From NCBI GenBank assembly GCA_022824395.1, contig JAJDZX010000113.1, positions 1-64,000 of the forward strand: DNA of 64,000 bases, given 5' to 3'. The notes under the pieces were generated by a model, which was not told the DNA's origin, did no database searches, and saw nothing but the letters and a program-made list of their open reading frames with translations. A program made the translations under genes and the position numbers. Shown here one piece after another: positions 1-7,957 of this stretch (positions are counted from its first letter, which is position 1; each line of letters starts with the position of its first letter). Source of the stretch: Alphaproteobacteria bacterium. GTDB taxonomy: Bacteria > Pseudomonadota > Alphaproteobacteria > TMED109.

Positions 1-1
1 G

Positions 2-100
2 CTCAATCTCCACCAGGCACGCCTGATCGAACGCGTCCCCGGCGAGCCACGGAGCATCCGCGTTCTCGTCGATCCCGAACAGCTCCCCAAACTGAAATGA
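2..100 (+). CDS. C-terminal end of a LexA-type winged-helix DNA-binding protein (5' end outside window)
   Basis: Only the last 32 codons lie in the window, reading through to a TGA at 98-100. The peptide contains ARLIERVPGEPRSIRVLV, which resembles the end of a LexA-type winged helix-turn-helix domain, where a basic GxxRxIRVL strand closes the wing. It stops soon after that strand, so no LexA autoprotease domain follows. Small stand-alone LexA-like HTH proteins of this kind occur in alphaproteobacteria. The assignment rests on this short tail alone, so the family is plausible but not certain and the regulated genes cannot be guessed. Confidence 0.45.
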   Translation, partial: LNLHQARLIERVPGEPRSIRVLVDPEQLPKLK

Positions 101-138
101 ACGCGCCTCAAACTGTCAAAATCTCTGTGACACGACAC

Positions 139-378
139 TAGCCGCGGATGTGCACCTGCCAGAATCTGAGCCAGAAACGCCCCGACATCATGCGCGACCA
201 GGGTGAACCGGCGGGTCCAGCGCGCCCCTTCGGGCCTGCGGCCCAGATGGTCCGCGAGCGCCAGCAAGTCTTCCGCGTAGGTCTTCGGCGCCGCCACGCG
301 ATCGGGTTTCGAGCTGCGGCCGAACCCCCGGAGATCGGGCGCGACGACGTCGTAGTGATCGGTCAGAGCGCAGCGCCG
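139..378 (-). pseudogene. Internal fragment of an alpha/beta-hydrolase
   Basis: Read on the minus strand directly after the stop codon of the prolyl aminopeptidase gene, in the same frame, the translation gives DHYDVVAPDLRGFGRSS, then YAEDLLALADHLG and FTLVAHDVGAFLAQ, ending near HPRL. This is the central part of an epoxide hydrolase or haloalkane dehalogenase-like fold: the strand leading to the oxyanion region, the following helix and the nucleophile elbow with Asp. The N-terminal third, the lid and the C-terminal His are missing, and no start codon or ribosome binding site serves it. I read it as the relic of a second hydrolase gene. The motif match is clear, but where the relic ends is not. 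Confidence 0.55.
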
Positions 379-1332
379 TTATTTGTGCCCCGTTCCAAGC
401 TGCCGAACGGCCGCCGTCAGCGCATTCCGGATCGGCGGTTCCGTGCCGGCGTGTCCGGTGCCCGGCACGATGGTGAGTTGTGCATCGGGCCAGGCCCGTG
501 CAATGGCGGAAGCGGCGGTGGGCGGGCACAGCAAGTCGTACCGGCCCTGCACGATTCGCCCGGGAATGCCCCGGAGACGGTCAGCATTCCGCAGCAGCTG
601 CTCCGGTTCCAGAAAGAAATCATTCTTGATGTAGTGCCATTCGACGTACGGGGTATTTGGCCCCTTCCCGTCGTCCGACCGCGGCCCTCGGTCGAGCCGG
701 GCCGGAAGTTTCGGTTCGGGCGGCGCGATCGTCGAGAGGGTTCCCTCGTACGTCGCCCAGGCCTCGGCGGCCGGCAGGTGAATCCTTGGGTCCGGATCCT
801 CGAGCCGCCGCCCGTAGGCCGGGATGGGATCATCCCGCTCAGATTCGGGCAAGAGGTCGCGAAATGCTTCCCACAATTCGGGGCGGAACGTCTCGGCGGC
901 ACCGCGAAATGCCCACTCGCACTCCCTGCGGGTTCCCAGGAAGACGGCTCGGAGCACGATCCCGCGTACCTGCGCGGGATTGGCCTGCGCATAGGCGAGC
1001 GCCAGGGTGCTTCCCCACGAGCCCCCGACGACCAGCCATCGGTCGATGTCCAGATGCCTGCGAACCCGCTCCAGATCGGCGACCAGGTGTGCTGTGGTGT
1101 TCGCAGAGAGTCCACGTTTCGGGCGCGACCGGCCGGCACCGCGCTGGTCGAACAACACGATTCGAAAACGGGCGGCATCGAACAGGCGCGCGTGCGCGGG
1201 CTGGCACCCACTGCCGGGTCCCCCGTGCAGATACACCGCAGGGATGCCCCGTTCGTTCCCGTATGTCCGCACGTGCAGGACGTGCCCGTCACCGACCCCG
1301 AGGTCCGTCTGCTGGCTGTGATTGCTGTCCAC
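379..1332 (-). CDS. pip: Prolyl aminopeptidase (proline iminopeptidase), alpha/beta-hydrolase, S33 family
   Basis: This 317-residue cytoplasmic exopeptidase removes N-terminal proline from peptides. It has the family's HGGPG oxyanion motif (residues 36-40), DQRG at 62-65 and the nucleophile elbow GGSWGS with Ser105. Asp266 and His294 lie at the right spacing to complete the triad. Length matches characterised prolyl aminopeptidases of about 310-320 residues. It is transcribed away from rpmE. Immediately downstream, in the same frame after the TAA, lies a fragment of another alpha/beta-hydrolase, suggesting rearrangement at its 3' side, but the enzyme itself looks intact. Function is well supported by motifs; substrate range beyond proline is unknown. 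Confidence 0.88.
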   Translation of the reverse strand: MDSNHSQQTDLGVGDGHVLHVRTYGNERGIPAVYLHGGPGSGCQPAHARLFDAARFRIVLFDQRGAGRSRPKRGLSANTTAHLVADLERVRRHLDIDRWLVVGGSWGSTLALAYAQANPAQVRGIVLRAVFLGTRRECEWAFRGAAETFRPELWEAFRDLLPESERDDPIPAYGRRLEDPDPRIHLPAAEAWATYEGTLSTIAPPEPKLPARLDRGPRSDDGKGPNTPYVEWHYIKNDFFLEPEQLLRNADRLRGIPGRIVQGRYDLLCPPTAASAIARAWPDAQLTIVPGTGHAGTEPPIRNALTAAVRQLGTGHK

Positions 1333-1394
1333 GACCGCACCCTACGCCAAAACCCGCGACCGTGCGGGCGCCAGCTGCCACGCCCGCGTGCGGG

Positions 1395-1423
1395 TTGTCG
1401 GGGCGGCGCCGATCCGGTATGTA
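1395..1423 (+). promoter_or_regulatory. Possible sigma70-type promoter for rpmE
   Basis: TTGTCG (1395-1400) and TATGTA (1418-1423) are separated by 17 bp and lie about 40 bp before the rpmE start codon. The -35 matches the consensus at four of six positions and the -10 at three, so this is only a weak candidate. Confidence 0.3.
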
Positions 1424-1463
1424 GGCCCAGATTCCCCTGTCCGCAGCCGCAACGGTCGAGACC

Positions 1464-1685
1464 ATGAAGAAGGACATCCACCCCGAATATCACGAGATCA
1501 CGGTGGTCATGACCGACGGGACCGAGTTCACGACGCGCTCGACGTGGGGCAAAGCCGGGGACACGCTCAAGCTCGACGTGGACCCCCTGACCCACCCCGC
1601 CTGGACCGGTGGCCCGGTGCAGCTCCGTGAGAGCGGAGGTCAGGTGGCGCGATTCAACCGGCGGTTTGCCGGCCTGAAACTGTAG
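1464..1685 (+). CDS. rpmE: 50S ribosomal protein L31, Zn-free type
   Basis: This 73-residue protein begins [19 protein letters not shown] and carries the [15 protein letters not shown] and HPAWTGG blocks typical of alphaproteobacterial L31, a component of the large ribosomal subunit near the central protuberance. It contains no cysteine, so it is the form that does not bind zinc. It is a monocistronic gene: the aminopeptidase diverges from it and the thioesterase converges on it from the other strand 9 bp downstream. The start is fixed by the conserved N-terminus. Confidence 0.93.
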   Translation: MKKDIHPEYHEITVVMTDGTEFTTRSTWGKAGDTLKLDVDPLTHPAWTGGPVQLRESGGQVARFNRRFAGLKL

Positions 1686-1694
1686 GCCCGGCGC

Positions 1695-2165
1695 TCAGCC
1701 CTTACCCGACTCATCGACTCCGGCCATCATGCGCCGGACCGCGGCCAGGATGCCGGGGGGCACCGGCACCGTCTGCTGCTGACACGCCCTGGCCACGAAC
1801 ACGTGGACGAAATGACCGATCGCGGCGGGATCGGAATCGCCCTGTCGAAACAGGCCGATGTCGAAGACGAGGCTCTTCCGCCCGACGTGGGCCGCCCGGA
1901 CACCGGCGTCAACGGGATCCGGGTAGCGGAGCTGCTTGAAATACCGGCACCGCGTCTCCGGCGTGATGCCGATCGCCTCCGACGTCGCGGGATCCCAGCC
2001 GGCATCCTCCGCGTAGAAGCGATTCACGACGGTATCAAACAGCTGATAATGAACCACATTGTTCATATGGCCGTAGATGTCGTTGTCCCCCCAGCGGGTC
2101 TGCAGTTGTCGCCAGTACGGATAGTGGGTCCGCAGCGCTTGCGGTTCCGGCACAGTCGCATTCAT
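1695..2165 (-). CDS. Acyl-CoA thioesterase, 4HBT (hot-dog) family
   Basis: A 156-residue single hot-dog domain protein with the motif TRWGDNDIYGHMNN, in which the Asp is the catalytic residue of 4-hydroxybenzoyl-CoA thioesterase-like enzymes. It probably hydrolyses a short or medium acyl-CoA in the cytoplasm. I chose the ATG at 2165 because it overlaps the stop of the upstream hydrolase gene by four bases (ATGA) and is followed by the conserved domain; an upstream in-frame start would run deep into the hydrolase gene. It is the third gene of an operon with metY and the hydrolase. The substrate cannot be inferred. Confidence 0.82.
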   Translation of the reverse strand: MNATVPEPQALRTHYPYWRQLQTRWGDNDIYGHMNNVVHYQLFDTVVNRFYAEDAGWDPATSEAIGITPETRCRYFKQLRYPDPVDAGVRAAHVGRKSLVFDIGLFRQGDSDPAAIGHFVHVFVARACQQQTVPVPPGILAAVRRMMAGVDESGKG

Positions 2166-2962
2166 GGCTGGCTTGCGAAGGCGGCCCGGAGCGCCCGGAG
2201 GGTTTGCTCGGGCGCCTCGGTCATCATCATGTGTCCGCAATCCGGGATTTCCTCGAACACGGCGCCCGTGATGGCGTGGCTCAGCTTCCGCCCGGCCCGC
2301 GCCGGCGTCATGCGATCATCCGATCCGCTGACCACCCGAGTCGGCGCCGAAACGCCGGCAGCGGCAACCAACCCTTCAGCGTACGCATTGCAGAGTGCCA
2401 GCGCCGCGTGCAGCGTCCCGGCCGGGGCCCGGGCAAGCAGACGGTGCGCACCGCCCGTCATCCACATTCCCGGATTGCGGCCGCCGCCCAAGCGCGCGGC
2501 GGCGGCGTGTCCCCATTCTGTCATCATCGCGGCCGCCGCGGTTGGTTGCTCAGCCGCAGCCTGCAAGAGTCCGGGGTGCACAGGCATCTCCGGCGCCGCC
2601 CCGAACAGGGCCAGCGCGCCGACCCGCTCCGGCCACCGGCGGGCACATTCAAGTGCGACCAAGGCGCCCATGCTGTGGCCGGCAACGCGGGCGGGACCGG
2701 CACCAAGTTCCGACAGGACGGCCATCGACCATTCGGCAAGCTCTGCCACGGTCGCGGCCGGCGGTCCCTCGCTGCGACCGTGGCCCGGAAAGTCGGGCGC
2801 GCACACGGCATAACCGTGATGGGCCAGCCACCGCGCCGGCAGGCTCCACACGCTGTGATCCATCCCCGCGCCGTGCAGCAGGATGACGGCCGGTCGTTCG
2901 GGTTCGAACGGGCGGCCGCCGTCCGCGAGGTAGACCGCGCGCCCGGCCACCTGGATCTTCAT
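2162..2962 (-). CDS. Alpha/beta-fold hydrolase of unknown substrate
   Basis: This 266-residue protein has an alpha/beta-hydrolase core: LLHGAGMDHSVW near residue 30 (oxyanion region), DFPGHGRS, the nucleophile elbow GHSMGA near residue 95 and a C-terminal DCGHMMM containing the catalytic His. It resembles non-haem esterases and meta-cleavage hydrolases, but the family is too broad to name a substrate. It overlaps the metY stop by four bases at its start and the thioesterase start by four bases at its end, so the three genes are translationally coupled. Coupling with a thioesterase hints at acyl ester or thioester chemistry, which is only an inference. Confidence 0.8.
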   Translation of the reverse strand: MKIQVAGRAVYLADGGRPFEPERPAVILLHGAGMDHSVWSLPARWLAHHGYAVCAPDFPGHGRSEGPPAATVAELAEWSMAVLSELGAGPARVAGHSMGALVALECARRWPERVGALALFGAAPEMPVHPGLLQAAAEQPTAAAAMMTEWGHAAAARLGGGRNPGMWMTGGAHRLLARAPAGTLHAALALCNAYAEGLVAAAGVSAPTRVVSGSDDRMTPARAGRKLSHAITGAVFEEIPDCGHMMMTEAPEQTLRALRAAFASQP

Positions 2963-4254
2963 GCGCGGGCCGCGGCTTCCAATCCGCGCTTGAGATCGGC
3001 CAGCAGGTCGTCGATGTGCTCGAGACCTACGGACAGCCGCACCAGCCCCTCATCCACGCCGGCCTCGCGCAGCCCTGCCTCGTCGAGCTGGGCGTGGGTG
3101 GTACTGGCCGGGTGAATGACCAGCGACTTGGCGTCGCCCACGTTCGCGAGGTGCGAAAAGACGGTCAGCTTGGCGATCAGCGCCCGCCCGCCGTCACGGC
3201 CCCCGGGGGCGCCGAACGAAATGATCGCACCGGGTCCGCGCGGCAACAGCCGCTCCGCCAACGCGTGGTCGGGATGTGATTCGAGACCCGGCCACGCAAC
3301 CCACGGCACATCCTCGCGGTCTTCCAACATCTCCGCCACGGCTCGGGCGTTGGCGACATGGCGGTCCATGCGTGGCCCCAGCGTCTCGACTCCCAGCATG
3401 ATGTAGAAGGCATGCTGCGGACTCATGCAGGCTCCGAAGTCGCGGAGCCCTTCAGCGCGGGCGCGGGCCGCAAAAGCAGCGGGCCCGAACTCCTCGGCGA
3501 AGCGGATGCCATGGTATCCGGCGTAGGGCTCGGTGATCGTCGGAAACCGGCCGCTGGCGGCCCAATCGAACGTTCCGCCGTCGATCAGCGCACCGCCAAT
3601 GGCCACGCCGTGCCCGCCAAGGAACTTGGTCGCCGAATGCATGACGAGATCCGCGCCATGCTCGATCGGACGCAGCAAGTGCGGAGTGGCAAACGTGTTA
3701 TCGACCAGCAACGGTATTCCCGCGCCGTGGGCGATCGCGGCCACCGCCTCCAGGTCCAGCACTTCCAGGCCCGGGTTGCCGAGCGTCTCGGCGAAGAGAA
3801 GGCGGGTCTCGGGCCGGATCGCCTTCTGCATCGCAGCGTGATCCCGCGGATCGACGAAGGTGGTGGTGATCCCGAAGCGCGGAAGGGTCAGGTCCAGCAG
3901 GTTGCGGCTGCCGCCGTAGAGGGCACCAGACGAGACCACGTGATCGCCGGCGGACAGCAGCGTCGCGATGGCGAGGTGCAGGGCCGCTTGGCCGCTCGCA
4001 GTGCAGATGCCGGCCACGCCGCCTTCGAGGGCCGCGAGGCGTTCTTCCAGAGCCGCGACCGTCGGGTTGGAAATCCGGCTGTAGACATGGCCGGCGCGTT
4101 CCAGATTGAACAGCGAAGCCGCATGGTCGGCGTCCTCGAAGACGTAGCTGGTCGTCTGGTAGACCGGCTGGGCGCGGGCCCCGTGCTGCGGGTCCGGGCG
4201 CTGGCCCGCATGGACGGCGAGCGTGTCCAGGTGGTAGTCACCGGTTCGGGACAT
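2959..4254 (-). CDS. metY: O-acetylhomoserine sulfhydrylase, PLP-dependent Cys/Met metabolism enzyme
   Basis: A 431-residue enzyme of the Cys/Met metabolism PLP family. It joins O-acetylhomoserine with sulfide to give homocysteine, the substrate of MetH encoded further along this window. The PLP-binding lysine is Lys210 in HSATKFLGGHG, with TASGQAALHLAI around residue 90 and SRISNPT near residue 60. The extended insert near residues 240-280 and the length favour the OAH sulfhydrylase (MetY) branch over the roughly 390-residue cystathionine enzymes. It is the first gene of a three-gene operon and lies 49 bp downstream of the DUF1192 gene on the same strand. Confidence 0.9.
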   Translation of the reverse strand: MSRTGDYHLDTLAVHAGQRPDPQHGARAQPVYQTTSYVFEDADHAASLFNLERAGHVYSRISNPTVAALEERLAALEGGVAGICTASGQAALHLAIATLLSAGDHVVSSGALYGGSRNLLDLTLPRFGITTTFVDPRDHAAMQKAIRPETRLLFAETLGNPGLEVLDLEAVAAIAHGAGIPLLVDNTFATPHLLRPIEHGADLVMHSATKFLGGHGVAIGGALIDGGTFDWAASGRFPTITEPYAGYHGIRFAEEFGPAAFAARARAEGLRDFGACMSPQHAFYIMLGVETLGPRMDRHVANARAVAEMLEDREDVPWVAWPGLESHPDHALAERLLPRGPGAIISFGAPGGRDGGRALIAKLTVFSHLANVGDAKSLVIHPASTTHAQLDEAGLREAGVDEGLVRLSVGLEHIDDLLADLKRGLEAAARA

Positions 4255-4303
4255 CGAAAACTCGGGTCAGCAGTAGAAGCAGGGCATGCCGAGGCGGCGG
4301 CCG

Positions 4304-4492
4304 TCAGGACCGGAACACCTGCTCGGCGGCGGCGGTGGCCTGCTGTTTTCGCTCCAGCTCCTGCTGCGTGCGCGCACGTTCCCGGTCGAGTTCGACCAAG
4401 TACTGCTGCAGTGCGTCGACTGATAGCGGTTCCAGGTTGCGCGGGAAATTGGCCGCGGGCTTGGGAACCAGGACGTCGTCTTCCATCGCCAT
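4304..4492 (-). CDS. DUF1192 family small protein
   Basis: A 62-residue protein with the alphaproteobacterial DUF1192 pattern: an acidic N-terminus (MAMEDDVLVPK), the block LEPLSVDALQQYLVELDRE, then a short Arg/Glu/Gln-rich coiled-coil helix with ERARTQQELERKQ. The function is not known. It has no signal peptide or membrane segment. It lies between metY and the divergent quinone reductase gene and may share the metY transcript. Family membership is confident because length and motif order fit; nothing can be said about its role. Confidence 0.75.
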   Translation of the reverse strand: MAMEDDVLVPKPAANFPRNLEPLSVDALQQYLVELDRERARTQQELERKQQATAAAEQVFRS

Positions 4493-4595
4493 GGGCGCAC
4501 TTTACCCCCAGCTGCGGATCGCCGCCAGAACGCCGGCAACAGGATGGGGGCGTCTGGCATACTGCCCGTTCCGTCAGCCGTTTCGGACGAATTGA

Positions 4596-5594
4596 ATGCC
4601 GCTGCCCGCCCAGATGCATGCCGTTGAGATCGCCACCGCCGGAGGCCCGGAGGTACTGGTCCCGTGCCAGCGGCCCGTCCCTGAACCCGGTCACGACGAG
4701 ATCCTGATCCAGGTCCGGGCAGCCGGGATCAACCGCCCGGATGTCATGCAACGCCAGGGCCTGTATCCGCCGCCTCCCGGGACCAGCGACCTGCCCGGCC
4801 TCGAGGTCGCCGGCGAGATCGTCAAGGTCGGATCCGGTGTCGACCGGTTCGTCGAAGGGGAGGCGGTCACAGCGCTGGTCGCGGGCGGCGGCTACGCCGA
4901 ATATTGCGTGGCCCCCGACGCACAGGTCCTGCCCATCCCGGAAGGCGTGTCGGTCGTGGATGCAGCCGGACTGCCCGAGACCTTCTTCACCGTCTGGACC
5001 AATGTGTTCGAGCGCGGCCGCCTGCGGGCCGGCGAGACGCTGTTGGTGCACGGCGGCGCCTCGGGGATCGGCACCACCGCCATCCAGCTCGCCACGGCAC
5101 GCGGCGCGCGGGTGTTCGCGACAGCCGGCAGCGACGACCGGGCGCGGGCCTGCGAGCAGCTGGGCGCCGAACGCGGGATCAACTACCGGATGGAGGAGTT
5201 CGTCGCGGTCGTGCGGGACGGGACGGACGGCGCCGGCGTCGATCTGATCCTGGACATGGTGGGCGGCGCATACTTCGCCAGGAATCTGGATGCGCTCAAA
5301 GTCGAGGGGCGGCTGGCGATCATCGCCTTTCTCGGCGGCGCCAAGGTGGAGGCGAACCTGCTCCCGCTCCTGCAGAAGCGCCTCACCGTGACCGCCTCAA
5401 CCCTTCGTCCCCGCAGTGTCGCCGAAAAGGGACGCCTCCGGGACGCCCTGCTTGAGCAGGTCTGGCCGTTGTTCGCCACGCAGCGTGTCCGGCCGGTGAC
5501 CGCCTGCACCTTCCCGCTCGAGCAAGCGGCAGCCGCCCACCGGGAAATGGAGGCCGGGAGCAGCGTCGGGAAAATCCTGCTGACGACCGGATAA
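4596..5594 (+). CDS. NAD(P)H quinone oxidoreductase, PIG3-like zinc-free medium-chain dehydrogenase
   Basis: This 332-residue protein has the MDR two-domain layout: a GroES-like N-terminal domain containing AAGINRPDVMQRQGLYPPPPG and LPGLEVAGEIVKVG, and a Rossmann domain with HGGASGIGTTAIQLA. Zinc-binding residues of alcohol dehydrogenases are absent, as expected for quinone reductases. The TP53I3/PIG3 branch is favoured by the GTSDLPGLE block. It likely reduces quinones or electrophilic carbonyls with NADPH. It stands alone and converges on the DsbA-like gene. A second, distinct quinone reductase occurs at 42919-43896. Confidence 0.85.
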   Translation: MPLPAQMHAVEIATAGGPEVLVPCQRPVPEPGHDEILIQVRAAGINRPDVMQRQGLYPPPPGTSDLPGLEVAGEIVKVGSGVDRFVEGEAVTALVAGGGYAEYCVAPDAQVLPIPEGVSVVDAAGLPETFFTVWTNVFERGRLRAGETLLVHGGASGIGTTAIQLATARGARVFATAGSDDRARACEQLGAERGINYRMEEFVAVVRDGTDGAGVDLILDMVGGAYFARNLDALKVEGRLAIIAFLGGAKVEANLLPLLQKRLTVTASTLRPRSVAEKGRLRDALLEQVWPLFATQRVRPVTACTFPLEQAAAAHREMEAGSSVGKILLTTG

Positions 5595-5634
5595 GGACGG
5601 GCCCCTGCCCGCCGCGCTGGAGACCCGCGCGGCC

Positions 5635-5659
5635 CGGCGGCAGACCGGGCCTGCCGCCG
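5635..5659. terminator. GC-rich hairpin between convergent genes, possible bidirectional terminator
   Basis: A 9-bp perfect stem (CGGCGGCAG pairing with CTGCCGCCG) encloses a 7-nt loop. A second stem, CCGCGC with GCGCGG, lies just before it at 5612-5632. There is no T-run on either side, so intrinsic termination is uncertain, but the position between two convergent genes fits a terminator. Confidence 0.4.
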
Positions 5660-5670
5660 TCCGCCGCCGT

Positions 5671-6396
5671 TCAGCCGGATCGGGCCTCCGTGATGGCGCT
5701 CCGAAGCGCCTCCTCGTCGAGCCAGCCCGGATAGGCTTTCTGGTTGACCAGGAAGAACGGCGTCCCCTGAACGCCAACGGCCTCGCCGACCGCGGCATTG
5801 CGTTCAAGCGCGGCCACGACTTCGGCGTCCTCCATGTCCTGCGCCAGCCGTGCCATGTCCAGGGCGATTTCCTGGGCGATCTCCATGACCCGGGTGTCCG
5901 TCAGCGCGCCGCGATGCTGCATCAGCGCACGGTGGAATGCGAAATAGGCACCCTGCCGGTCCGCCGCCAGGGCCGCCAGCGCCGCGGTTCGGGAACTCGG
6001 GGCCAGGATCGGAAACTCCACGAAGACGAAGCGCACATCGGCCTCGCTTTCCAGGACCTGGACGATGGCATCCAACGAGCGCTTGCAGTAGCCGCAGTTG
6101 TAGTCGAAGAACTCCACCACGGTGATGGCGCCCGCCGCCGTGGCGCCGACCGCCGGCGCTCCCTCCACGAGCGCGGCGTAATTGGCCGCGAGCGCGGCAT
6201 CCTGCTGGCGCTTGGCCTCTTCCGCCAGCTGCCTCTGGTGCTTCTCGACAGCCTCGTAGATGACGTTGGGATTCTCGTTCAGGTACTCGCGGATGATGGT
6301 CTCCACGTCTGACCGGTCCAGCTCGGCGGCCATGACGGGGCCCGCCAGGAACGCTGCCAGCGCGAGCGCGCCGAGCGTCGCAAATGTTCTCACCAT
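5671..6396 (-). CDS. Periplasmic DsbA-family thiol:disulfide oxidoreductase
   Basis: A 241-residue secreted protein. Residues 1-23 form a signal peptide ending in VMAA before a helical linker of about 60 residues rich in Glu and Gln (residues 25-78), typical of Com1/ScsC-like DsbA proteins where this segment mediates oligomerisation. The thioredoxin fold follows, with FFDYNCGYCKRS (active-site Cys101 and Cys104) and the cis-proline loop in GVQGTPFFLVN near residue 215. It probably forms or isomerises disulfides in periplasmic proteins. It lies 33 bp downstream of the M48 peptidase gene on the same strand, consistent with joint envelope quality control. Confidence 0.87.
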   Translation of the reverse strand: MVRTFATLGALALAAFLAGPVMAAELDRSDVETIIREYLNENPNVIYEAVEKHQRQLAEEAKRQQDAALAANYAALVEGAPAVGATAAGAITVVEFFDYNCGYCKRSLDAIVQVLESEADVRFVFVEFPILAPSSRTAALAALAADRQGAYFAFHRALMQHRGALTDTRVMEIAQEIALDMARLAQDMEDAEVVAALERNAAVGEAVGVQGTPFFLVNQKAYPGWLDEEALRSAITEARSG

Positions 6397-6429
6397 GAAT
6401 GTTTCTCCGAACAGTTCCAGGACGACAAT

Positions 6430-7836
6430 CTAGCGCCGGGCACCACCCGAAGTTTCCCGCAGCAGCTGGCCGATGTCCTCGGCGCGCTGGAAGGCAGGGG
6501 ACCCTGGTGGCAGATTCTTGAGTGCCCGCTCAGCAAACCGCCGGGCATCGGCAGCACGGCCGCGCAGGAGAGCGAGTTCCGCCGTCGCGAGCATGGCCAG
6601 TCCGTCCTTCCCGGCGCGGCCGTGGGCGACGGCGAGCAGCCGCCAAGCCTTCGCATTCGCCGGTTCCAAGTCAAGCACGCGCTCGAGTACGGCTGTCACC
6701 TCCGCGAGGCTGGAGTCATTCCCGGTCTCTAGCTCGGCCTGCGCGAAGCCCACGAGGATCAGAGCCGCCTCCGGAGCCAGGGCGGCAGCCCGCCGATAGC
6801 TCTCGGAAGCCTCGGCGACGCGACCGTTCTCGAGCAGGATCTGGCCGCGCAGCTCGTGGAAGTAGTGATCGTCGGGGCTCTGGGCGAGGAGGCTGTCAAG
6901 CCCCGCCAGCGCCGCCGGCAGGTCGGACTTGCGGTATTGCGCGATGGCGCGCGCGTACCGTCCGGCGATGCTGTCATCGGCCCGGTAGCGCCGCAGCGTC
7001 TGTTCGGGCGGGTCAGTAAAGGCAACGATCTTGGCAACGATGCGATCGTAGGTGGCTTGCTCGGCGGCGCGGGCTGCCGAAGCCGGCACCGCCTCGCCAC
7101 GCGTCCAGTCCAGGATCTGCTGGATTCGCTCCTGGGTCAGCGGATGGGTCCGGGCGTACGGATCCAGATTTTCCAGCGTCTGCTCCTTCGCCTGCAGCGC
7201 CATCAGCAGTTCGACCAACGGGCGGGCGGGGCGCCCCACCGCCGCCAAGTACTGCAGGGACGCGATATCCGCCGCGTACTCGGCGGTCCGCGAATGCTGC
7301 AGGTACACCCTGGTGGCAATGTTCTCGCCCAGCGAGATGCCGGCGGCCCCCAGCGACAGCGCGTCGTCGCCACCGCCAAGGGCGCCTGCGCCAATCGCGA
7401 TCAATGTGGTAGCCAGACCGGTGATCATCGCCTTTTCCGCCGCCTCGCGGGTCCGGACGAGATGTCCGGCGGCGATGTGCCCGGCCTCGTGGGCAATGAC
7501 GCCAATCAGTGCGTCCGGGCTGCCCGCCCGGACGATCAGGCCCGTGTGAATGAAGATGTTCTGGCCGGCGGCCACGAACGCGTTGATGGTCGGCTCGTTC
7601 ACGAGGTACAGCTCGACCGAGCGTGCGTCCAGGCCGGCTGCCGCAAACACGGGGTCTGACCAGGCACGGACGTGGAATTCGATTTCCGCATCCCGCACCA
7701 GCGGTATCCCCTGTGCAGATGCCCGGGTGGTGGTCGTGGCGAGCGCGCAAGCGACCAGGAGAGCCGCGCCCAGGCACCATGCGCGGTGGAGGGCCGGTTC
7801 TGCCGCCCGGCGACCGCTGGATATCAGGAACAGCAT
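6430..7836 (-). CDS. M48-family zinc metalloprotease with C-terminal TPR repeats, BepA-like
   Basis: The protein is 468 residues from the ATG at 7836, chosen because it begins a signal peptide (hydrophobic LGAALLVACALA, cleavage near ASA-QG); the frame is open further upstream but gives no sensible export signal. The zinc site HEAGH is at residues 116-120 and the third ligand lies in the following helical domain. Tetratricopeptide repeats occupy roughly residues 290-460. This layout matches BepA/YfgC, a periplasmic protease and chaperone that supervises outer-membrane protein and LPS assembly. It sits directly upstream of the DsbA-like gene, echoing the link between BepA substrates such as LptD and disulfide formation. 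Confidence 0.85.
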   Translation of the reverse strand: MLFLISSGRRAAEPALHRAWCLGAALLVACALATTTTRASAQGIPLVRDAEIEFHVRAWSDPVFAAAGLDARSVELYLVNEPTINAFVAAGQNIFIHTGLIVRAGSPDALIGVIAHEAGHIAAGHLVRTREAAEKAMITGLATTLIAIGAGALGGGDDALSLGAAGISLGENIATRVYLQHSRTAEYAADIASLQYLAAVGRPARPLVELLMALQAKEQTLENLDPYARTHPLTQERIQQILDWTRGEAVPASAARAAEQATYDRIVAKIVAFTDPPEQTLRRYRADDSIAGRYARAIAQYRKSDLPAALAGLDSLLAQSPDDHYFHELRGQILLENGRVAEASESYRRAAALAPEAALILVGFAQAELETGNDSSLAEVTAVLERVLDLEPANAKAWRLLAVAHGRAGKDGLAMLATAELALLRGRAADARRFAERALKNLPPGSPAFQRAEDIGQLLRETSGGARR

Positions 7837-7957
7837 GCGGTCCGCCGGGTGCGGCCGCTGCCGCCCCGGCGCAGCCGGCAACTCCAAACCCGCGAATACC
7901 CCGTCGGACCTGTGGCCGCGGGCGCTCGACGGGGACGACCGCACACCCGGCACGACG

